Of a stretch of DNA of 64,000 nucleotides, positions 34,000 through 44,111 are shown piece by piece. Where the stretch lies: NCBI RefSeq assembly GCF_016097555.1, contig NC_054701.1, positions 34,568,413 to 34,632,412 on the forward strand, written 5' to 3'. Source of the DNA: Gigantopelta aegis (Eukaryota > Mollusca > Gastropoda > Neomphalida > Peltospiridae). Numbering within the stretch: the first letter of the stretch is position 1; each line of letters begins with the position of its first letter. The position numbers were made by a program, and so were the translations under genes. Below the pieces are notes generated by a model, which did no database searches, was not told the DNA's origin, and worked only from the letters and a program-made list of their open reading frames with translations.

Positions 34000-34348
34000 C
34001 ATTTAAACTTATTTTCGTGCTTATATCTAATTAACATTCAAGCATGCTGTCCTGGGCACACACCTCAGCTATCTGTCCAAGACAGTGGGTTATTTGTTAA
34101 TTCTTAGTGGTTAGTGAGAGAGAAGAGGGTGTAGTGGCCGTAAACCGACGCACTGAGTTGTTAAAACTTGTCTGGGTTGGAGCTGGTACCAGGATGCGAA
34201 ACCTGTACCTATCACATACATGTTAACACATACCACTGCTTTTGACATTCTGGCTGAAACAAGAATTAGACCAATGGGGATCGATTCTAAACCATCAGCA
34301 TAATAGGTGAGTGCTTTACGGTTTATCACTGGGCTGTGTCCCACCCCT
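34000..34348 (-). mobile_element. Two reverse SINE pieces in series
   Basis: 34000-34215 is the second family in reverse (TTCGTGCTTATATCTAATTA, CACACCTCAGCTATCTGTCC, TTAGTGGTTAGTGAGAGAGA). 34224-34348 is the reverse H1 head (GGGGATCGATTCTAAACCAT, CACTGGGCTGTGTCCCACCC). Confidence 0.75.
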
Positions 34349-34351
34349 ATA

Positions 34352-34464
34352 ACTTATAAATATGTTAATAACTAAACTACTTATAAATGTGTTAATAACT
34401 AAACTACTTATAAATGTGTTAATAACTAAACTACTTATAAATGTGTTAGTTAATAACTAAACTA
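34352..34464. repeat. Tandem repeat, 27-bp unit, four copies
   Basis: TTATAAATGTGTTAATAACT plus AAACTAC, four times; the last copy carries a 4-base insertion (TTAG). It abuts the SINE head at 34348. Confidence 0.95.
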
Positions 34465-34469
34465 CTTTT

Positions 34470-35280
34470 AGCAGGGGTCCAGAAATGGAAAATATTTCAC
34501 TATAGACCGCCGGACCAGAACAAACTAAAATTTACTAGCCCGCCAGAATTTCTAATCCTCCAGCCTATAGAACAATATATTAATTATTATTAGTTTTTAA
34601 CAATATCTTTATAACAGCAAGTCCCCAAACATTTCTTTCATATAGATTTACAAAATTCAAGTTACATCCTGCAAATATTTAACAGAAGAATCTAATCAAA
34701 ACACATCGGTAACATATTTTTAACGTAAACAAATCATTTGTAGGAACTACTGACTTTTGACCAGCTCCGTTGTCTAGGACTGAGGCTAAATTGAAATTAC
34801 TATTAAAATGGAACTATTTTCGTGTTGTTGTTGTTGTGTGTTTTGGGGTGATAAAACTTGAAAATGTTTGGTCCGAACATCCATTATTAAATGTTGAATA
34901 ATGTAAGCAACATATGTTTATAATTCCGTTTAAGCCATATAGCTATAGATTTTAGTGCTGTTTGAGCCAACGCTAGCTTCCATTTTGTCCAATTTGGTTC
35001 CATTTTCGTTTGGGACCATTTTGGCATGATTCCATTTTCACTATAACCCAGGGCTGACGAGGAGTCGTGAATTCAATGCAAAAAAATAAATGAATAAAAA
35101 AATTTCAGAAAAGCCCCCCAAATCACCCACCAGACTGGTAGGTGCAGTTTTTAACTCGTCTGTCAGAATTTTTACTCACATTTCGTGAGCGAGCTAGTAC
35201 TTTCTGCACCCATTTTAGCATTAAAACATAGGTAAAACGCTGTTAATGGAAAGGGGATATGAAAGTACTTAAATATCGTA
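34470..35280. other. Possible eroded DNA element, ends unclear
   Basis: AGCAGGGGTCCAGAAATGG near 34470 and GCCCGCC boxes resemble the subterminal boxes of the 27799 element. A matching right end was not found. Confidence 0.3.
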
Positions 35281-35289
35281 TACAGTGAT

Positions 35290-36334
35290 CAGTGCTAAAA
35301 ATGTGCGCAAATCTCCGAATCCGATTCGCACAAGCATTAAACATCCGAATCTATTTGAAATATATCCAAAAATTTATTAAATTGAATAATCAGTGAGTAA
35401 AACGTTACAGATTTAAAAAATAATAATAATAAAAGACAGTCTAGTTATCAAGCTTCAGTTTAAACTGGCTTAAAAAGCGTAGCATATACATTCAAATAAG
35501 TGCATGTTCGAAACATAATGGTTTATCGAGACTAGTCTGGCCTGGAGCTAAGCGTTAATTGGTTGGCCCATTTCTATGAACCAAATTGCCAACTAAGAGA
35601 ACTGAAAGGAACATGTTTGTTCAGTTCTTACATAATAACAATAGACAGTAATTAAGTTCTATGTTAGTTCGCTGATATTATGTTCCTAACCTTGAATTAC
35701 CTGCTCTTTTTAATCAAGACATTTTTTTGTCGGTTGTGAAAATGTGCTTCAGTAATATCCATACAAACATTGAACCAATGTGCAAAATACATCGGCAAAA
35801 GTATCCCATGCGCTGTTTACGAAAAAGCAATCTTCGAAAAGTAATGGGGCTGCGTTCAGCCAGACCGTGCGGAAAAATGTTCGCCAGACTGGTTTGTGCG
35901 CTTCACGGTAAACCAAATGGCCACATTGGGAATGAATCAAATAGTTTGCGAATGTTAGCGAAACGTATCCTGACTGAACTTGGGGTTGGTAAGACACCTA
36001 AAAAAACACTGACTGCAAAGAAAAAATGGAACCAACAACTAAATAAACTGTTAGTTTTTTGTGGGGGTTTTTTATTTATTTATTTTATTATAATTTTTTT
36101 GCTTTAAAATTGAATAAACTGTTATTGACAAATTGGTTATTCTTTTCAGTATAGTCAGGGTTTTTTTTAATCCATATACCGTTAGTAGGGTATGACACAG
36201 AATTCTATATACTAACACTGTTGATAAAGTTCTTCTTTGAAAATGTTTAGAATTGGAGGATTCCCGTGGACTGCTTGCATGAGAATCCACATGGATTCTG
36301 GATTCTCGTGAAAAAAGCCAAATTTTTAGCCCTG
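35290..36334. mobile_element. About 1.05-kb element with CAGNGCTAAAAATNTG inverted ends
   Basis: Left CAGTGCTAAAAATGTG and right end inverted CAGGGCTAAAAATTTG match at 14 of 16 positions. GTGAT flanks both ends (35285-35289 and 36335-36339). Subterminal AATCCGATTC/GGATTC words are shared. It is hAT-like in form, but a full 8-bp duplication is not seen. It contains the 126-codon frame at 35727. Confidence 0.65.
35727..36107 (+). CDS. Small unrecognised frame inside the inverted-repeat element
   Basis: 126 codons from an ATG in AT-rich context. The first 110 residues are basic and Cys-containing (KMCFSNIHTNIEPMCKIHRQ, RSARPCGKMFARLVC, LAKRILTELGVGKTPKK) and the end is a hydrophobic AT-coded run. 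I recognise no domain. The basic, Cys-bearing part could be an exon remnant of the element's protein, or the frame could be chance. No splice sites were settled. Confidence 0.25.
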   Translation: MSVVKMCFSNIHTNIEPMCKIHRQKYPMRCLRKSNLRKVMGLRSARPCGKMFARLVCALHGKPNGHIGNESNSLRMLAKRILTELGVGKTPKKTLTAKKKWNQQLNKLLVFCGGFLFIYFIIIFLL

Positions 36335-36350
36335 GTGATTCATTCTGCCA

Positions 36351-36680
36351 AGGGGCGGGACATAGCCCAGTGGTAAAGCGCTAAATTGATGCGCTGTCGG
36401 TCCAGGTTTGATCCCTGCCGGTGGGCCCATTAGGCTATTTCTCATTCCAGCCAGTCCACCATGAGTGGTATATACTATATTAAACTTTAAAGGCAGTGGT
36501 ATGTGCTATCCTGTCTGTGGGATGGTGCATATAAAAGATCCCTTGATGCTAATCGAAAAGAACCTATGAAGTGGTGACAACAGGTTTTCTCTCTCAATAT
36601 CTGTGTGATCCTTAACCATATGTCCGACACCTATAACCGTAAATAAAATGTGTTGAGTGCCTCGTTAAACAAAATCGATA
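36351..36680 (+). mobile_element. tRNA-derived SINE (H1, T2)
   Basis: Head GGGCGGGACATAGCCCAGTG, box B-like GGTTTGATCCC, body GTGCATATAAAAGATCCCTT, tail ACCGTAAATAAAATGTGTTG to CTCGTTAAACAAAA. Confidence 0.9.
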
Positions 36681-37124
36681 AAAGTCGACAAACGGTAATC
36701 AGTTATAGCATAATAAAAACAGTCAATCTACAACTACAAGCAGGTGTATCTAAATATATACATAATATATACTCAACAGAGGAGAAATAGATGTAACAAT
36801 ATTTGTTTCCTTCTTCTTGATGGCTGCTGACACTGTGTATCTGCTGGCAAGTTCCAATAGAAGTAAATGAAAATAAAAAAACAGGAAATCAAAACCGGAA
36901 GTGTGTAAAGTTGAAGGTCGATTTGCTTCACTGTTTCTTTGGACCAAACTAATTCTATTGTTAATAAAGCTAACTAATGAAACAAATAGATAACACAGAA
37001 ATTTGGCATTGATATGGAGAAATTTAACTCAATAAAACGAGAAAAAAGAAGAAGAAAAGATGAAAAGAAAAACAGCAAAAGCGAGATAAACAAGAAAACA
37101 AACTTTAAAAGAAAGAAAGAAAAA

Positions 37125-37220
37125 CAGATGGAAGTTGTTGTTGTTTGTTTGTTGTTGTTGTTGTTTTGTTGTTGTTGTTTTTTGTGGGGGTTTTTTTTTT
37201 TTGGGGGGGGGGGGCAGTGT
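37125..37220. repeat. GTT and poly-T/poly-G low complexity
   Basis: GTTGTTGTTGTTT units followed by T12 and G12 runs. The frames over it are artefacts. Confidence 0.9.
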
Positions 37221-37356
37221 ATTTCCAAAACAAGCTTTGTTTTCTCTACACAAATATATTTTAAAAAATTAACAGTAAGAGAAAAGCAGATATTTCCAGA
37301 CTAGCATCTTTTACCGTAATATTTGTTTTTTACTGCTTACGTTATCGGTAAGGGTT

Positions 37357-37985
37357 GGATATATGCCTAGCTCAATGGTAGAACGATCACCTGAGGCGCA
37401 ATGGGTAACAGGATCGATGAACTCGCGGTTGTTTTTGTGGATTTTTTTCTCTGTCGTAATGACTTCCCTACGATTGATATATCAAATGCCGTGGTATGTA
37501 GTGTTGGGAATCGGTTGGGATTTCATCAGTGATCATCGGTTATAATCGGTTGGCACCAACCGATCAACTTTCGATTACACAATCGGTTAGAATTCCATGA
37601 CTATAAGAAGGCTTTGAATTATAAGGACCATGTACATATTGTCGTGTGCAGCCTGCAAATGGCTAATTCTACCTTTATTAACTATTTAATCTAATTTTTC
37701 TTTATGTACACACGAAAACAAATCCAAACCCCAGTATATTTCCATCACTTTTATCATCTAAACTGGCGTTTACAGTTAACATTTTCCCACATAATAGATC
37801 ATCACACCGTAAGAGCCAAACAGATCAATTTTCGATTAATGTTATAATCGATCATTTGAACATCACGAGTGGTATGTATTGTCCTGTCTATGGAAACATA
37901 CATATGAAGCATCCCTATACTAGTCGTCTCTGTGCTCTCTTTCTTTCTCTGTCAAATATCAAAATAACCAGATGTAAGACACCAA
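37357..37985 (+). mobile_element. SINE split by a 370-bp element
   Basis: Head ATGCCTAGCTCAATGGTAGA to CCGTGGTATGT (37499). The body resumes at TGGTATGTATTGTCCTGTCT (37870) and fades near 37985. Confidence 0.7.
37500..37869. mobile_element. 370-bp hAT-like insertion with a perfect 8-bp duplication
   Basis: TGGTATGT stands on both sides (37492-37499 and 37870-37877), and the host SINE consensus has it once. An 8-bp duplication is the hAT hallmark. The start AGTGTTGGGAATCGGTTGGG is hAT-like; the right end is only weakly inverted (CGATTATAAC against GTTATAATCG). No frame is seen. An older relative is at 221. Confidence 0.75.
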
Positions 37986-38043
37986 AGAGCCGTAGTTTGA
38001 AATGTGCTGAGGTAGTATGAAACAAAATATTCCTTTCTTTTCT

Positions 38044-39069
38044 TTTGATGCGGAAACTAACTCTTAGCTGGTAAAGTCCTCGCCTGGGGTGCGTTGGTCG
38101 TTGGGTGGGTGACTGATTCTCTGATTGTGTTTTTCTCCTACCAAATTCAGTGCTACACGACTGGTATACCAATGTATGTGATTTTCCCTCTGTGAGGGAT
38201 GTATATAAAAGATCCCTTGCTTTATGCTTCAAATGGAAAAACAATGTATATAGCGCGTTTCCTCTGATGAGTATGTGTCAGAATGTTTGATATCCACTAG
38301 AAGATGATTAATGAATCAATGTGCTTTAAATACTTTTATTGAAGAAAATAATATACTGAATGAATCCCAGACTGCTTTCCGAAAAGGCGCTACTCTACCA
38401 CCGACCATCTATTTAATATACATTCCAAGATCGAAATTTTAAAGACAAGAAAAAAGAAATTATTTTGCACTTTTGTAGATTTCCAAAATGTTTTTAATCT
38501 ACTTTTTAGAACTTGCATCAGGCAGAAATTGTTCGAAAATAATATAAATGGAAAATTCTTTAAAATAATTTATCAAATGTATCAAGGAATAAAGTCATGT
38601 ATTTGTACACAAAAACAACGAAATTTGGAAACCTATTTCCATGTAATATCGGTGTCCGACAAGGAGAAACTGTGTCGCCTGTCCAGTTTTCCCTTTATTT
38701 AAATGATCTAGATAATTACTTAAAAAACCAAAATTGTACTGGGGTATCCTTGGATACAGATGAAACGTTCTTTGAAACAGCTCTTTTCTCTTTATGTTTA
38801 TTATATGCTGACAATACTGCACTCTTCTCGCATCAAAAGCCTCTGACTTACAACAATCCATAAATGTCTTTTCTCAATATTGCAGTAAATGGAAACTCAA
38901 AGTAAATGCAAATAAAACTAAAATAATAATTTTCAGTGGCATCAGAAGTGACTAATAGAATGTTTTTAAACTTGGAAAGCATATGCTCGAAAACGTAAAA
39001 GACTATAAACACCTAAGTCTTACTTTTACCAAACTAAATAAATTTAACACAAGTAAAAAAAACACAAAT

Positions 39070-39100
<31 letters not shown>

Positions 39101-39411
39101 ATGCAGCTACCTAAAAAACCCCGACAAAAGCAATATACTTTATGTCTAAATCTAAAGACATTAACGTTTCAGTAGAATGCAAATTAAAACTACATGTATT
39201 TGACTCCATTGTACTCCCGATTCTCATATACGTAGCCCGCTATTTATGTTATATAGAGAACTATTAATACTGGTACGCTATTGTCTCCTGTAAACCCTAT
39301 CTTGTCACTACAGCTTATGTATCATGTTCATCATGTGCCATTGTGTAACGGCCTAAGCGTAATAAAGTTCTGTTTTATTCTGTTCTGTTGTTAAACAAAA
39401 TAAAATTTAAC
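38044..39411 (+). mobile_element. SINE split by a LINE fragment
   Basis: Body at 38150-38327 (GTATATAAAAGATCCCTTGC, GATGATTAATGAATCAATGT). The tail resumes at about 39387 (TTGTTAAACAAAATAAAATT). The missing middle is the LINE at 38328. Confidence 0.7.
38328..39386 (+). pseudogene. Decayed LINE reverse-transcriptase fragment
   Basis: The plus strand gives LNESQTAFRKGAT, then after frame changes NIGVRQGETVSPVQFSLYLN and LLYADNTALFS. These match the RT palm of non-LTR elements: the G-x-xQG-x-xSP motif and YADD, here YADN. Several stops and shifts separate the pieces, and a 40-base poly-C run lies at about 39070-39100. The 3' end GCGTAATAAAGTTCTGTTTT fits a LINE terminus. No endonuclease is present (5'-truncated). 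Confidence 0.75.
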
Positions 39412-39424
39412 TTAGACGGCCATT

Positions 39425-39690
39425 AGGGTCGGGATGAAGCTCAGTGGTGGGATAAATCGTTTACAAGATCCATCAAAGTCGGTGAACCCGTTCGATTTTG
39501 TTTTCAAACTAATTACCCATAACTGGTATATGTCAAACACTGTGGTAAGTGCTGTCCTTTCTGTAGGAAAATACATAATGTTCGGTACGTGTATCATAAT
39601 AATATATCGGCTGTAGGTTTCTTCACTCACTCTTTAGAGCAAGTGTCGTCATATTCAACCATATTGAATACCAAATATCCATAGTATAAA
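39425..39690 (+). mobile_element. Degenerate tRNA-derived SINE
   Basis: GGTCGGGATGAAGCTCAGTG, ACCCATAACTGGTATATGTC and GTAAGTGCTGTCCTTTCTGT follow the SINE order with decay. Confidence 0.6.
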
Positions 39691-39834
39691 ATGTGCTCAG
39701 ATTGCTTTGAATACACATTCCATTCCTGTCAAAGAATCAGACAATCACCTTGTTGTGACCTTGAATAGACCAGTTATTTTTAAACCTAAATTAACCTTGT
39801 ATAGATAATTTCCTGTCAAAAGAAAAGAGATATT

Positions 39835-41070
39835 TTGATAATGATTCGATGTTACATTTGTTTTAATCTTACTTACTGCCGCCAGGGAGAAGACAAACTT
39901 ACACTGTCTGACAGTGTATCAACAAATAAAGGCTCATACAGACTGATTCCCAGTTTGGAGCTCCACGCGGTAAGACGTGTTTGTTTCGCTTGTGCACACT
40001 GCACGTGCTTTCGTGTGCTCGACTTGGGGGTCCTTCATTTCGTTGTTTTTGTCAGCGAAATTAAGTTTTCTACTGGGATGTATGCGGCCATTGGAACTGA
40101 TTGAACGCTGGAACGCTTCTCGTTTCGACAGTCTGCACCACCAGGTTGGATTCTTTTTTAGCGAGATTCCTTGCCTCCACGTCATTTCTCCGTTGAACTG
40201 TCGACTTGGTGTTTTTTCGTGACTCGTATGACGGCCATTCTGCAGAACGCCACGGTTGTTCGCGTTTAGTCTCTATATGTCCGAGCCTGTCCTAGCAGCA
40301 CTGGAAGATTGACCGCCCCACTCTAAGAAGAAATAGGAAGCGGGGTCGGCCCCTACTACTCTTTTTCTAGACTTTACCTTGCTTTATAGTGATACCATCT
40401 CGTATCCTCCGGAGTCGGGCCCGTCCGCACCACTATACCAACCCATGACGACTGGACTATACCCTAGTCTGATACTCTCTCTCTCGTTCAGACGGATCCG
40501 GCTTCTCAAGATCTATATTTCAGCACAGCACTACACCTTCAACGTCTATCGACTGTCAATCTAGGGGTTTTCTTGACGGGATGCAACCCATCTCGTCCCT
40601 TTAAGCTGTGCACCCAAACGGCCTTAACGAGGCCACTCGCGTGGACATATCGATCGGACTTTAAACTTTTAGATCTGCGTTCAAAATTTTATGTTGAAAT
40701 TACTTCTCTTTTTTTTTATTAAATAGTCCGATCCTCTCTTCTTTCTCTTATTTAATTTTGGACTGTCCTTCTAAAATGCTCCAAATTATATAAATATTCG
40801 GCCGAGCAGTCAATTCTTTTTTATTTTTGGCTCGTTAAACTAGTTATCATCATCATACAGACTGGATGCGGCGCGTGCGTGCGGTCCAACTGTCGTTTCT
40901 GCGGCTTGCGTTTTATTTGAGCATATGTACAACATATTCGATTATTTAGACGTTTTCAGACGCACGTGTCACAGTCATTAAGTCTAGACGCTCTCACTGA
41001 AACTAGTGAATTTCGATTATGTTTTATTATCCTAACCGCACGCGCCGCATGCAGTGTATATGAGTAACCG
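39835..41070 (+). mobile_element. Unclassified element related to the one at 41493
   Basis: A GC-richer island with no long frame. Positions about 40715-40855 (AGTCCGATC, GGACTGTCCTTCTAAAATGC, TCGGCCGAGCAGTCAATTC, TTTTTGGCTCG) align with about 42515-42615 (AGTCCAACA, GCCTGTCAAAATTGCTC, TTGGCTGAGCACTCTAAATT). The two intervals therefore share a 3' region. No target duplication was found. Confidence 0.45.
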
Positions 41071-41193
41071 ATCGGCCATTACCAGGCTCGTAGGAAGGTG
41101 TGCGAGATATTTGAACTGTAATGAATTCGAAGTTTATTACTCGATAGCCTTATCAAATAATACATGTATGCATTTAACACATTAAAATACACG

Positions 41194-42878
41194 GGGGCGG
41201 GATTTAGCTCAGTCGGTTGAGTGTTCGTTTGAGGTGCTTGCGTCGCAGGATCGAACCACCTTGGTGGATCCATTGAACTTATTGGGGTTTTTTCTCGTTC
41301 CAACCAGTGCACCACAACTGGACAAAGGCCGTGATATGTGCTTTAATGTCTGTAGAAAAGTGCATGTAAAAAAATCCCTTGCTGCATTAGGAAAAATGTA
41401 GCGGATTTCCTATGATGACTACCTGTCAGAATTACCAAATGTTCGACATCCAATAGCCGATGATTAATTAATCAATGTGCTCCATTGGTGTCCATTCCGA
41501 GCTTTGACAACGATGAAGCTAGACGTGACAGCTTGTGCTCTCGACTTGCGCCCCCCCACCCCCCCCACCCCCACCCCCACCCACCCCAACCTGGGGGGCC
41601 TGATTGCAAGCTTTGAGACGTTGTTGGAGTTCCGCGTCGCACCGGGTCACGGGCGACCGTGTCTTTGGTGTACGGCGATGCGGCTCCAGCGAAGATGACT
41701 GGAGAAGAGGACGGAGAAAGAGGAAGCGTGCGCCAGGGGCGGCACAGTGGGGAACAAAGCTGGAGGCTCAACCGCCAGCGGCGGTCCCGTCTGTGTCGCC
41801 GCCCCCACCGACTCCGTAGAAGAGGACCCGACAGCCAACGGCTCCAGAGTCCCCCAACGCGACGTACTCGCAGCTGGACACGGCAATGTGTCAAGCGCCG
41901 CGGGCGGCTCCACCGACATCCACTCCCAAGGCGCCGACTCCGGTGATGCGGTTAACGTTACCAACCGCTCCCGTTGAGTCGGTGCCGGAACCTGTTGTTG
42001 CGACGGCCAAGAGTAAGGCGACTTCACCAGCAGCCAAGCCGCAAGGGGAGAGACAACCGCCACCCCCTGTCGACACAGAAGGAGCATGGCACTTAGCCAT
42101 TGGCAAGGTCAGTAGCCAATTTCGACAATTCATACAGGGGGACACCACAGATACGGAGACGCTGAGGGGCAGATTTTCCAACCGGGACTGGAAACCACTG
42201 TCGGGCTACGAGCTCCACACACTCAGGATCAGAACAACCGATCGGGACTGATAGTGACGCACCGGCGCCAAGGGGTCTTCAATCAAGCAATCCTGCTTGT
42301 TGAAATGGATAACCACACCATTCACAGGATTGTGAAGACTATCTGCGGCGCCGGGTACCACGTCGTCATCGCAGACTTGTTGACCAAGAGGAATCAAGTC
42401 ATGAACCTGAGTACCACTCCGCTCTTCAGCTTCTTGTAGAAAGTCAACCTTACCTAGGACACGTAACCTCCTTTTCTGGGCTCGTCATTCAAAATTTCAT
42501 GTTTATTTTTTTGGTAAACAGTCCAACACACTTTAATTTGATTGCCTGTCAAAATTGCTCAAATCACCTTAAAACCTTTTTGGCTGAGCACTCTAAATTT
42601 ATTTTTGGTTTTAATTTTTTTTTCCAGACATGCGCAGGTTATCTCAGCTGTTTTGGGCCTAGGCCTCAGTACCTACTTCTAAATTTCTGTTGCAAATTCC
42701 GCCCACCTCAAACTTACCCCCAACCCCTCGTGGCCCGGACTTAGTCACTGGCAAAAGTCAGAGATTAAGCCCATGACAGGCGTGCGTGAAGCTATAGTGG
42801 CATATACGCACGTTAAAACGTATCCGCTCCATTCCGCTCCGCTCCATTGGTGTCGTTAAACAAAACAAACGTTAACTT
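41194..42878 (+). mobile_element. tRNA-derived SINE split by a 1.35-kb retroposon
   Basis: Head GGGCGGGATTTAGCTCAGTC with box B-like GGATCGAACC, body and tail to GCTCCATTGGTGTC (41492), resuming after 42854 (GTTAAACAAAACAAACGTTA). Outer 12-bp duplication TTAAAATACACG at 41182-41193 and 42879-42890 proves that both halves are one insertion. Confidence 0.93.
41493..42840 (+). mobile_element. Unclassified retroposon-like insertion, 1348 bp, 14-bp target duplication
   Basis: GCTCCATTGGTGTC lies at 41479-41492 and again at 42841-42854. A duplication of this length fits target-primed insertion. The interior is GC-rich (C-runs at 41552-41590) with a plus frame 41886-42251 (Pro/Ala-rich, then WHLAIGKVSSQFRQFIQG and SNRDWKPLSGYELHTLRI) and 42254-42439 (FNQAILLVEMDNHTIHRIV, GAGYHVVIADLLTKRNQ). 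I do not recognise the protein; an ORF1-like product of a non-LTR element is my inference. The end CAGGCGTGCGTGAAGC..ACGCACGTTAAAAC is distinctive. Confidence 0.7.
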
Positions 42879-42906
42879 TTAAAATACACGAAGCATCATC
42901 CAACAT

Positions 42907-43283
42907 CGTGGTAGGCCATCGGTCTACAGGCTGGTAGGTACTGGGTTCGGATCCCAGTCGAGGCATGGGATTTTTAATCCAGATACTGACTCCAAACCCT
43001 GAGTGAGTGCTCCGCAAGGCTCAGTGGGTAGGTGTAAACTACTTGCACCGACCAGTGATCCATAACTGGTTCAACAAAGGCCATGGTTTGTGCTATCCTG
43101 CCTGTGGGAAGCGCAAATAAAAGATCCCTTGCTGCTAATCGGAAAGAGTAGCCCATGTAGTGGCGACAGCGGGTTTCCTCTCAAAATCTGTGTGGTCCTT
43201 AGCCATATGCCTGACGCCATATAACCGTAAATAAAATGTGTTGAGTGCGTCGTTAAATAAAACATTTCTTTCTTTCTTTTTTT
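42907..43283 (+). mobile_element. Mosaic SINE, full length (head H2, body A, tail T2)
   Basis: Starts CGTGGTAGGCCATCGGTCTA, then GGTACTGGGTTCGGATCCCA (box B-like GGTTCGGATCC), then the AAATAAAAGATCCCTTGCTG body and the tail GACGCCATATAACCGTAAAT to (TTTC)n. Exact 10-bp duplication CATCCAACAT at 42897-42906 and 43284-43293. It sits inside a LINE fragment. Confidence 0.9.
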
Positions 43284-43661
43284 CATCCAACATGTACTGG
43301 GAAAGGAAGGAAATGAAAAAGCTGACCAACTGGCCATGTGATTGGAAGACCAGAAACAATGGACAAAGACTGAATAAACCAGTTATATAGGAAAGAACAA
43401 ACCATAATTTTCCGTCTGCGAACTGGACATTGCCGGCTGAAAAAACACCTGAAAAAGATGGGTCTCGCGGATACTGCCCAATGTGAATATGGTGCTGAAG
43501 AACAAACGCCAGAACACATCCTACAAAACTGCCCACACCTGGAAGATAACCGTCAGAAAGTTTGGACACAAGACACATCCCTCAATATCAAACTCTGGGG
43601 ACTTCTCGACGACTTCCGAAAGACGTCACATTTCGTCATCACATCCGGTTTATTGATCTAA
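43284..43661 (+). pseudogene. LINE 3' fragment: RNase H end and Cys/His motif
   Basis: Plus strand: VLGKEGNEKADQLA (RNase H GNE.AD motif), then RLRTGHCRLKKHLKKMGLAD, CEYGAEEQTPEHILQNCPHL and LWGLLDDFRKTSHFVITSGL. The layout RTGH..L..H and C.CG..E.T.EH.L..CP is the C-terminus of I/Jockey-type LINEs. At least one frame break lies between the two pieces. Nothing 5' of RNase H remains nearby. The 147-codon minus frame is a shadow. Confidence 0.75.
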
Positions 43662-43689
43662 TACGGCCAAATCTTGATTGAACACAGAA

Positions 43690-43950
43690 GATGAAGAACA
43701 CATTTTATTTACGGTTATATGGCGTCAGACATATGATTAAGGATCACACATATATTGAGAGAGGAAACCCGCTGTTGCCACTTTATGGGCTACTCTTTTC
43801 GATTAGCAGCAAGGGATCTTTTATATGAACCATCCCACAAACAGGATAGTACATACCACGGCTTTTGTTACACCAGTTGTGGAGCACTGACTGGAACGAG
43901 AAATAGCCCAATGGGTCCACCGATGGGGATCGATCCTAGGCCAACATGTA
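43690..43950 (-). mobile_element. tRNA-derived SINE (reverse, H1-T2)
   Basis: AACACATTTTATTTACGGTT, TATGGCGTCAGACATATG, GCAAGGGATCTTTTATATGA and GGTCCACCGATGGGGATCGA follow the reverse SINE; the extreme 5' head is lost. Confidence 0.85.
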
Positions 43951-44029
43951 CTGGGAGGCAGAAAATACACAAGATTGTTCTATCCTTCAACCGGTATCGG
44001 GGTTTTAAGATTTTGAAGTTGTATTACCA

Positions 44030-44111
44030 CTACACTGGCGTCTCTCGCACTAATTACTAACAATTAAACATTACCCCAACTGTCCTGGACAGACAGTTCA
44101 GGTAGTTGTGG
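44030..44111 (+). mobile_element. Second-family SINE fragment
   Basis: ACACTGGCGTCTCTCGCACT, TTACTAACAATTAAACATTA and TGTCCTGGACAGACAGTTCA match the middle of the 8114 family, just before a new copy starts at 44112. Confidence 0.65.

Noticed and set aside
37014-37304. 96-codon Lys-rich then Val/Leu/Phe-rich frame
   Set aside because: Driven by AAG-rich and GTT/T-run low complexity.
41194-41300. tRNA gene with readable box A and box B
   Set aside because: The sequence continues into the SINE body, has no complete cloverleaf and is flanked by a target duplication; it is a SINE head.
41472-42181. Minus-strand frames of 96-146 codons in the GC-rich island
   Set aside because: High GC keeps several frames open. 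The plus strand is preferred from the orientation of the host SINE and the T-rich 3' end, though neither is proven.
43071-43578. 88- and 147-codon minus frames
   Set aside because: They cover a SINE and the antisense of the LINE RNase H fragment.
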